Positions 54,513 through 64,000 of a stretch of 64,000 nt of DNA are shown piece by piece. The DNA is from Caprimulgus europaeus. Taxonomy: Eukaryota > Chordata > Aves > Caprimulgiformes > Caprimulgidae. Position 1 is the stretch's first letter, and every line of letters begins with the position of its first letter. Under the pieces are notes generated by a model. It was not told the DNA's origin, searched no databases, and was given only the letters and a program-made list of their open reading frames with translations. The stretch is from the NCBI GenBank assembly GCA_907165065.1, contig OU015534.1, forward strand, positions 16,127,686 to 16,191,685, in the 5' to 3' direction. Made by a program: the position numbers and the translations under genes.

Positions 54513-57500
54513 TGAATGTGTTTCTTCAGATCCTCATATTCAGGGGGAACAAAAAAAAAAAAAACACCCCAAGAAAAGACCAACGACTGCCTCATGCATT
54601 GTTCTGTAAAACATTTCAGCAACACTGCTGATGCAGCTTTTTTAACTACAGTATCAAGTCTCAGGGCTCTAACACGCAGATATTGTTAGCACTTTGTCTT
54701 AGGATTCCAAACCCTCTTTTGCACAGCACATTTTCCTTCTTTAAGGACAAAAATTGTAACATTCATTTTCTTCCCCAGTCCTGCTCTTATAGACAACACT
54801 CCAAAAATTTGACTCAGAATGACCTTCTACTTTGCTGGCTCCTGAAACACAACAAATTAATTAATGCTCTAAACCAGCATTTTTTTCCTTTCTAAACAGT
54901 GATTAAGCTTAATGAAGACCCTTAGGTATTTACCTGCTTTACCAGAACAACCCCAGAGAATGGTGACCCTCATTTTACCTCCTCTCTTCCCCCATTGCTT
55001 CCTTACCCTCAGATACTCCGTCACAGCTGAGCTAACAACAGGGTTTGGGGACAAGCACCATGACAGAACTCCATAGAAGACTTACTTGCCTGAAATGGGA
55101 CTTTACCAGCTCTAGACCACACACCCACTGCAGTCCTCACACCTCTTTCTTTGGCCTTGGAAGGGCTTTGCTCGTAATGCTCCCAGGGCCCTGAGCTTTG
55201 CTACACACAGGAGCAGAGCCCTCTCCAGACAGCTTAAAAGTGTTTATCAGTCTTTTTGACAGTCAGTTAGTTAAAACAGTTTAAGAGTTGGCAACCTCTG
55301 CGCAGAGATGGGTTTACTGATCGTTTTGACAGAAACCTGTGTCTGCATCATGAGCCACACAACACACGCAGCTGGTCCCACTGGCTGCCCACACCTCCTC
55401 TGCCCACCTGGTGAAAACCATCTTGTGACTCACACAGCATCCTGGTCTCCAGAGGTGTTTCTGGTTCTACACATCATTTGAGAAGGACGGCAGTGGTTAT
55501 GGATGGATGTTAGGAAGGACTGCTTCCCAAGGAGGCACTTCCTTTGCCGCTGACAGGCGTGAGCCCTGTGACCTCCTGTGCTCAGCACTGTGGCTGCTGT
55601 TACCTTAATCAGCACTAAGTAAAGAATAATCTGCTCTTCCCAAGTATCAGGGTCTGCTACAGAACTGTTTGATGCTGGCTTTCACCATTCAGAAGTCCTC
55701 ATGTTGTAGTCATTAGAGACTACTGCCAGGCAAGAGAGCCCATATCAAAGTAAGCATCAATTTCTTGTGCAGAGGCAGAAGCGGTAGTGACTGTAGCTGC
55801 CAATACCAGAGTCCTGTTCGTGCTCTGCAGGGAAAGGAGACAGAGCACAGGGCCAGCAGGATGCGAATGCACAGTCAGTCTCTCCAACTGGCCCTTTTCT
55901 CAAGTAACAGGCAAGGCATCAGCAATCCCTGCTTCTGCTACTCTCCAGAAGCCTGAATCAAACAACTTGCCATTCCCTGTGCCAAGTCTTGCCAGCAGTT
56001 AGCATGCAATATTTAGGAATCCCATCAGGAAATGTACCTGAGCCATCAAAGGTGAATGATGTATTTTTATATGTCTGATTCAGCAAGCACAGCTGAGTAA
56101 TTTGTCTACTGAGAAGCATGCTGAACGTGGCTTCTGTATTTCTGTATGAAAAATACATCTATCTCCTCTGCCTGCCCGTGGGAGATACAGAGAGGGAAGC
56201 TCCAAAGACTTTTACCCCAGTCAGCAGGAGTGAGCCCCATCTTATTAACACAGCTATGACAATGCAAATCTATCCCTCTCAGGCACTTTTAAGATGCCTG
56301 TTGTACTGGCTCGTGCACTCCCTGTCACATTTGCATACAAAATATATATTTTTCAAATACATTCACAAATGTTAACCCGAAGCAGAATTTTTCTTTGCCT
56401 GTCAGCAAAGAGCATCTGGAAATGATCAATCTCTTTTGCCATCTTGCCCAAATGTCCTCAGGGATAAATTCATCATTTAGGACAACTATATTGAAATTTT
56501 TAAAAAAAAAGGTTTTATAAGCTTGCTAAATTCAGATGCTAGTAGTAAGTTTTGCTGAAAAGAAAGCATAGGGAGGGAAAAGGGATTCATTCTTTCTAGG
56601 ATCCCTTAAAAACCACAAATCACTTTCCTTATTCTATTGCTAGGTGCACAACAAGGCTTCAGCACCATCAAGAATCAATGCTATGGCCCCGGCAGCGTAA
56701 ATTCACATGTGCAATTAGCTTCATCTACAACAAACCTTACGTCACCTGTACTGGGATTCATACACAGCTGAGCTTCACACACACACACAGATTCTCGCAG
56801 GGATGAATGCAGCATCTCCAAGGAGAAATGTTACAACGGCTAAGCAATGAGAAATGCTGTAATTTGCTCCTACTCTCATTCTCTGCCACCCTCTGTACTT
56901 AATGTAAGAACCAGTGAATCAAATAATACAAAAGAAACTCAAGGCAAGGAAAAAGCCAAGTTTAGAAAGTAGTATTGGTGCGCTACCAAGAGCACAGACT
57001 TTGAATCCAGTTTGCATACAGTTGTGCTTTCCCAGCAAGGCGTACTTTTGGCCTTGCGAAGGCGTGTGCCGGTGACACCCAGTTCTGCGCGAGCAGTGCT
57101 CCCCGCGCAGGCAGGGTGTGCCTGCAGAGGTATTTTGGTTTGGATCAGGAAGCTGCTTTTGAAGTGACTCTCCCTATCAGCCCCACAGACTCTGCTTTGG
57201 TTTTCAGAATGCGCCAATTGGATTCCTTTCAGATGAAACTCAAACCAGAAGATGCACTCCAGGAGTGCATTTAATGCACTTGGACTGCTGCTGGCTGTTG
57301 AGTCTACAAGAGCAAAGCAGAGCTACCCCACAGCACGGACTAGTTCATGTTACAGGCACTCTCCCATCATGCTAAATGACTTACTAATGTAAATGGAACC
57401 ACAAATTAAAGAGTGTCCTTTGGCATAATATCAGAAATAGGATTGATTATATGTCACATAGCTTCCCAACAACCCTATAGCATTAATCAGGAGGGTCAGT

Positions 57501-59262
57501 AAATCTGCTTATTCTGCAGTAAAAACAGAAGAGCTGCCTATTTAACAAATAAAACCTATATACAATATAATTGAGAAAAACAAGCAAATGTTCAAGATAG
57601 AACTGACCTTCTGAAACTGATTATTTCCCAAGTACCAAGAGAGCCAATTTCACAACTGCTTTTATTTCTGGTTCTTAATGTTCAAGCATGTATGCACAAC
57701 CTGGGATATAAACACAGCACTGATGGAAAATCCTGTAGAGTTTCCCAGGAATTAGTGCTGTTACTAAATGTGATAACTTTTCAGGTTAATATCTGTGGAA
57801 TGCTATTAAAATCTATGTAGAACATAGTAATTATTTCTGAAAGAGAAAAGATTACAGTAACTCTTCCCAGACAGCATTCAAAAAGTATTTGAAATTTACA
57901 GTGTAAAAACAGTTAAAAAAGCCTTTGTAGTCCTAAGAAAATCTAGAGCAAGGTATCAAGAAAGTAACCACAATAGACGTGTAATGTTTCAATAGACACT
58001 TAAGTATTAGGCTGAATCAAAGAAAATCAGGGTCTCTAGTTTGAAGTGGTGCGGCAAATTCAAACAGGAATTATGCCAGCAGCTGCCAAAAGCACCCCCT
58101 ACTGCAGTCGTGTTGCTGAAAAGCCAGCAAATGGAGAACAGAAGAGCTGAATAACAATCCTGGGTTCATTTGTCCAGTGATCTGTTGGATGATTTTGCCC
58201 ATGGAGCAGTGCGTGTTTCTGCCGGCTCCATGCCACTGTGCTGACTCCACAGCTACTGCGGGCTGCAGCTGTCTCAAAATGCCTGAGAAAAGCCAAGGAA
58301 GTAGGGGATCCTCAGCAGGAGGGTGGGGACCATACATGCCTGGGTTCCTCAAAAATCAGACCAAATTTGTGTGCCACTGGCTCTTGACCATTCAAGGAGC
58401 CCTGAATTTCGATATATACAGTATGTATCAGGTAAGTCTCCCTTGTTTCATCACTTAATGACATGGATTCTACTTATTTTCATAGTACTAGCTTGAGGTG
58501 TCAATTATGCTTCTGTGGGGAAATAATACAAGGAATCCATTCATGTTATAATAATTCTATAGCATATAAATTTCTGTGTTGTCTTATACAAATCTATGTG
58601 TTGCTTTATAAAGATACTTTGAACAGTGTATATTTGTTAGATGTAAGCAGTATTTCATTACCACATTAAAGATCACAGTGACATGACTTACTTAAACTGG
58701 CACAGAGATACAGCTTAGTTACAGCTATGCAAGAGGCATGCACAAAGGCTCCTGTAAGAACAAGTCACTTAACAAGTCACTAAAGGTAAGCAAAACTTTA
58801 GATCTCATATAAAAATCAGTATTCCTAACCATTAAAACATTATGTTTTCAAACAAGCCTTTGCCACTGCCAACTACATTAAATAATACAACTCTGGAACA
58901 TTTCAGACAATATATAAGCTCTTAGTCTCACAAAATACAAATTTATCAGTCCTAAGGGAGAAATTTGTGCATTTCTCTTAAGCATCTTCTAATTGCAACA
59001 GAAAGTGACACTTTTTCTAGACCAGAAGCCCAACAGAGAAACTTTTTTTTGTAAAACCCTTCTTTAGGTCTTTATTAAGTTGTTGTGATCCTTCCTACAA
59101 AAGAAGATAAATTAGTGCCTCACATTACCTGGTCTGGTTCCTCAAGGTATCCCTTACCATCCTGTGTCAAAGAAGTTACTTTTAACAAAGTGGACCATGT
59201 TCTGATTCCCAACAAACAGGTTCCTCGATGATTTTTGCTGGGAGCCTGCTGCTGGGGGGTGC

Positions 59263-59288
59263 ATTGGTTGGTTGGTTGGATTGGTTTG
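59263..59288. repeat. (GGTT)n short tandem repeat
   Basis: ATTGGTTGGTTGGTTGGATT followed by GGTTTG is a short tetranucleotide repeat. Confidence 0.85.
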
Positions 59289-62200
59289 AGGAGAGTGTGT
59301 TAATCCTCCCCATCGTATGTCCTGTGGTTTATGTTTAACTCCCCATTACACTTTCCTGGGGTTACCCTGTATTAATCCTGTATTTGTTTTCATATCAGTC
59401 CATCCACAGCAAGAAACAGATGGTGGGAGAAGTTAAGAAAAGGGATGGGAAATCAAGGTTTGCTCCAAAGAATAGGTTCACCTAGTTAAAAGGCAGCAAA
59501 ACACAGTCCTTGCTCACAGCTACAGTGAAGCAAAGATGTGATTTATCTTTTGAAACTATCAAGACAAAAGCATTCTAAAAATGAAGAGTACTTCATCTTC
59601 TAAATGAAGAGCACTGATAAAATTATTTGATAAGGACCAAAAATGCTTATCTCCATTCATTAAATTCATTGCATTCTTCTGTCAAGCCAGCTCCGCAGGT
59701 CCTGGCTTCCCTGAAAATTCCTGCTTTTTCAGAAGTGCCCTGAAGAAAATAGTTCAAAGGAACCAGCAGCACAAACCCATTCCAATCTCTACTGTGACTC
59801 CACCTTCCAGATCTAATTGATACTTGCACATTTCTACCAGTGACACAAATTCTGTGGACTCCTCTGAATAAGACGTTTCTCCCTTTGGTCTGGGATACCT
59901 CAGAGACTCCCTGCATGAAGAATTAGCTCACTAGAATCTTGGTCCTTCTGTTATTCCCACTATTTCTTGCTTCTTAATTATATTACTGACTTATAAGCTT
60001 TTAGAAACTAGTCCACTGCTACCAACACGTTTGTCTTAGGGACAGAATCACTCCCATGTCCCTCAGGAAGCCTCCTGTGCAACGAAGACACCATGTTTCT
60101 TGCAGAAATTTTCTGTATTTTGCCAACGTTTTACTCCAAAGAGATCCTGCTTTTGTTTCAGCCTTGACATTTTGAGGCAGCCACAGACTGCCTAGCTAAT
60201 TGCTGCCTCTTGTTGCATCCTCGAAACTTCACCTTAATCAATGCACCCAGAAAATGCCTCTGGCACTAATGGAATTGGATTCCTTAGCAAGATGCCTCCA
60301 CTTGCTCAAGGGTTTCTCACACATGCTAGTCTTTTTGAGAAGCTTTTTTGTCTGTAACATTTGTCCTCCTGTGAATTATAGAGAGAGGAGACTCCTATAG
60401 GAGACAGGACTCCTGAGCATTGCTGAGCAGCCATTTCCCCTCTGTTGCTGCTGGAGCAATTAGCCTCTCACGAAGCCCAGCCTGGTAGGGCACTGGTATG
60501 ATCATACTTGTGCCCAGGCCTGATGGTGCTGTGTTTTTTTTCCAGCTATTCAGAAACCAACCTTTCAGATTTTTCTAGCCTAATGAGTAATTGTGTGTGT
60601 CCTTACACATTTTCTCCCCAAATGGAAATAGTGCACAGCTGTAGCCATTGCCAGGAGGCCCTCTCAACTGGTACAGTTGAAGAATGCACACTTGAGTAGT
60701 AATCAGCTTCCACGCTTTTAAGACAGTCCTGTGCTGTTCTCACATCAAACCCACACCCAAAGCACAAACATCTGTGACCAGTAGTCAAAGGGTTTGGAAA
60801 AAAATCAGCAAGCTAAGACAGAAACAGGCACAAAAGTCTTTCAAGCTGGAAAAGAAAACCCTGGAAAAAAAAAAAGTGTATCCTGCTGGTGACTGAAAGC
60901 ATTACATCTTTTCATCCAAATTCTGCCGTGACTTTGCAAGGTTAGTAAACCGGCAAATGAGCTTCCTGTCACCAAAGAAAGTATGAGCCAGCCAGCACCA
61001 CACAGCTGCTTTCTCGTAGCTAATAAAAATTCCACCTCCTGCACTGATTACAGGTTCCAGATAAATTACCCTTTGTGGAACACATTGCATGTCTCTGGAT
61101 TAAATTTCAGCGTGGCAGCCTTAAGCTTATCACAAACCATTTGTAAATGAATCAGTTCTTCAATAGCATCACTATGCATCAAGCTGTGGCATAGGAACAG
61201 CAATAGCAAGCAGACTGACAGCCTCACAACAACCTCTCCATTAGCATTTCTGGGAGGAAGCACTGCCTGCCATGAAAGCACCATCCCCAACAGCTGTACT
61301 TTTATACTGAAGTGAATTCTTCTTTCCCAGATCATCCCGCCTTTCTTGGAAATCTACGTTATGTAGCTGCTGTTGTGCTGCCTCCAGATGCTGGCACAAC
61401 GTGGTCATGTGTTCATTGCTAATTAACTGCCTTCCAGCCACTGTTTTTCTAATCTTGACAAGTTTTTAAGGTAATTTGCTCAGATCAGACTTGTAGGCAT
61501 TTTTTACTGTCTTTTTTCCCCGTTACACATAATGATCACCAGCACATTTGATTCATCATAAAAGCAGTGCAATTATGAGTTAATAGAGGGCCAACTTTCA
61601 GAGCCAATCTTCAGCATTTCAGCGGGGGTGTATGTTCGCTGTCACTGTCTGCTTTTGAAAGACAATCCAGGATAAACTGTCCTCTAGTTAAGAGATTTTT
61701 TTTAACATTGGAACTATCAGTTTAAGTTTAGCAAGTGTTCACTCATGCATTCCAGAAATCAGATGCACAGAGAAGCCAATGTTTCATTATTAGCTGCCCA
61801 GATCTGAAGAAAACCTACAAGTCTGTTTCTTGTTCCATCAAGCTTTGTCCTTCAGCTTCAGTCCTTCCCTCATCTTCTTCCAAAACAAATGAGAAAATCT
61901 TCTCATTGCTCATTTCTTCACACTCACCTGATCTGTTTCCTTTAAGCACTGCATCATTATCAGTTCTTCTTGTTTTGTAAATCTGTGTCACTTCTCACCA
62001 TGCAAAAAAGGGGACAGAGGACCCGATTCCCGTTCTGGGGGACTGTTGGACTCCTGTAATTGTGACCACATCTTTCCCAGTAGTGCTCTCTAGCGACTTA
62101 CTGAGGAACTTGAATGCCTGCTGGTAATTTTACAGCTTCCTAGCTATGAATGACACGGACACACTATCAGTAACCTTGATCTAGTAGCCCAACTCCAGAT

Positions 62201-63375
62201 AAGCATTTATAATTTAGCCTAGTGCCCATTTTTCTTAGAAGACTTTTATAGTATCTGAATAAGACCTTTCAGATCCTTGGCAAAAATCAGTGGGCTTTCT
62301 CTCCTTTTCTTCCTCTCCTGGCTAGTAGCTATGTTCTATCTAGCTCAATACATACAACCATTTCCAAACAGCCTCTTTGTACCGATATAGATACCTGTGG
62401 TTGTTTCTCCACAAAAGCAAGTGCTGTCTAGTAAGTACCATATTATCAAAGCTGACTGCTAGAAACGTTTTTTTTTTTGCCTTTACAGCCATTTTATCAC
62501 CACAGTGAGGACTCCAGCATTTTTTCCAGAAGGAATTCTATAGTTTGCATTACAAACATAGTATTTCTTTTATGCAGCCCAATTTATTTATAATAAAACA
62601 CACATGCTGTTATCTCTGAACTCAGAAAGGTCAGTCCTCTCCCTGCTCTGGGCTTTTCTGCATGCCTTGTAAATCAAGAAATCTTCTGAGTTGCTTCAGA
62701 AGCTGCAGCACCAGCACTTTGCCTATCATCTTCTGAAGATGATGCACTGAAGCATCTCTACCAAAAAGACTTCCAGCAGCAGAACCAGTCCATCCAGGTA
62801 ACCCAGCCTCAGACTGGTGCTCACAGCCTTGTTTCAGATGTCTTACTTAAGAAAAAGAAGCATAGTTGCTTTTGCCATTTCTCCTGAATGGGGAAGTTGC
62901 CATGGTCACTCATAACAATGAAGAATTCCTCAACCTGTAAATAATACAATTAATTATTCTCACAGATTAGCCATGCTGGTTTTCTCCTTGGAAACTGAGC
63001 ATCAGATGGTGTTAACTTCAAGACAACTGGATACCAGATATATCCTATGAGGTGAAAACAAAAGGAGCGATTAGCACCGTAACTTCCTGAGCTGCCCCAC
63101 AGAATAGCAGAGCAAACACCACAAGCACAAAAGCCTCCTTGGTCACAGCAGTTGTGGGAATGCATCCTGCTTCCAGAGCTGGTGACATCCACCTTCAGCC
63201 TAGTGCTCTTCAAGGAGCACTTCAGTAGCAAAAATAACTATTCTAGACTTGAGAATCAGGCAGTCCATTATAAACGCATTCCTGTTAAAAAAAAGGAGCA
63301 TAAGCAGTCTTTTTCTACCACATTCTTTGAAGATTAGCATCTTCAACCTAGCTACATTAGGGCAGCAGATACAGG

Positions 63376-63434
63376 ACCCCCTCCAAAAAAAACCTCCCAA
63401 ACCCCCAAAACAAAACCAGAAAAAAACCCACCAG
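63376..63434. repeat. A/C-rich low-complexity tract
   Basis: A-runs alternate with CCCCC, CCC and CC blocks, like the tracts at 33575-33622 and, in the opposite orientation, at 1057-1145. Confidence 0.8.
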
Positions 63435-64000
63435 ACTAGAGTGAGACTTTTCATTCAGAGACTTCACGTTTAGCATTTCAAGAAACACATCCTTCACTTC
63501 TTTGTAAGCAAAACTCACAGAAACCATTTGATCGCAGACAACCAGGACCTAGGGACCAGCTACCTGAGTAGCTCGTTACTATCCACATCCTCAAGTGGAT
63601 GAGGTAAGGCTGCACCACCTGCAGGGAGACAGCTATTCCTGTAAGAGAACGCTGCATTAGATAATAATTTTTAGTGGAAGTTCCACACACTATTACTAGA
63701 GTAAGGGAGAATTTACATTAATATTCTACATTCTAGACAAAGTGAAGTATGGGCATTTATAGTCTCCCAACTCAACAAAATCCACGGTTCCTGAACTGTC
63801 ATACTCCACTGGCTGTCCACCTAGTGAAAGCTCCGTTTCAGCAAGCAGTCGTATGTGACTGCTGTGAAGGGGTCTTCCTCCCAGCTGGAAGGCAGTAGGA
63901 TGGTGGGAGGTTTCCTCTTGCAGCCGAAAGGCCAGCTCTGTTCTGCTCCCTGCTCCAGCCCAGCCACCTCAACCTGGGATGGAATATTCTGAGAAACTAT

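Larger units (their letters stand above)
48305..64000. other. intergenic region, no gene recognised
   Basis: Nearly 16 kb are without an exon, tRNA, rRNA or transposon I can identify. Open frames are all short and unlike any family I know. C1orf52 and BCL10, expected next to SYDE2 by synteny, are not seen. Contents noted are an (AC)10 repeat at 54493-54512, a GGTT repeat at 59263-59288, a small perfect palindrome at 57252-57270 and an A/C-rich tract at 63376-63434. Untranslated or long non-coding transcripts cannot be excluded. Confidence 0.55.

Noticed and set aside
55480-55545. Possible CR1 fragment (GGATGTTAGGAAGGACTGCT)
   Set aside because: A short resemblance to a CR1 3' region phrase, but the flanking sequence does not follow the CR1 order and there is no octamer tail.
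59647-59916. A minus-strand 89-codon open frame
   Set aside because: No family resemblance, no splice signals that connect it to anything, and a length expected by chance.
61066-61441. Overlapping minus-strand open frames that look helical and charged (containing TTLCQHLEAAQQQL and EELIHLQMVCDKLKA)
   Set aside because: The two stretches are in different frames. The upstream one starts at GTG and not ATG. There are no convincing splice sites, and I recognise no family. It could be a degraded pseudogene, but the evidence is too thin to annotate.

Overview
This 64 kb window is vertebrate nuclear DNA, almost certainly from a bird. Two split genes with GT-AG introns are readable. Three truncated CR1 LINE fragments are present; two still carry the ATTCTATG-type 3' tail usual in avian CR1. 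Most of the sequence is AT-rich and non-coding, with one sharp CpG island near 46 kb. Nothing points to bacteria, phage, plasmid or CRISPR.

Region 1 (1-12.04 kb, + strand) holds the 3' two thirds of DNAI3 (also called WDR63), a WD-repeat intermediate chain of ciliary inner-arm dynein. I place fifteen exons, a stop codon at 11951-11953 and an AATAAA at 12031. The 5' exons lie left of the window. The penultimate exon shows an apparent 1-nt frameshift: its first half and its second half match the family in different frames.

Region 2 (about 12.05-16.5 kb) is the gap between two genes whose 3' ends face each other. I see no gene in it.

Region 3 (about 16.55-46.7 kb, - strand) is a complete SYDE2 gene (synapse defective Rho GTPase homolog 2). 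Seven coding exons join without frame conflict into about 995 residues: a basic N-terminus, a proline-rich and acidic region, a C2 domain, a RhoGAP domain with its arginine finger, and a coiled-coil-like C-terminal end. The promoter and exon 1 sit in the CpG island. The DNAI3 (+) / SYDE2 (-) convergent order is the one I recall for mammals (human 1p22).

Region 4 (about 47-64 kb) has no gene I can recognise, only one CR1 fragment and simple repeats. The genes that usually follow SYDE2 (C1orf52, BCL10) are not visible and presumably lie further right.

The two genes are unrelated in function (cilia motility versus Rho signalling and synapse or cytoskeleton) and are simply neighbours. I found no undescribed system. 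The observation most worth checking is the DNAI3 frameshift.
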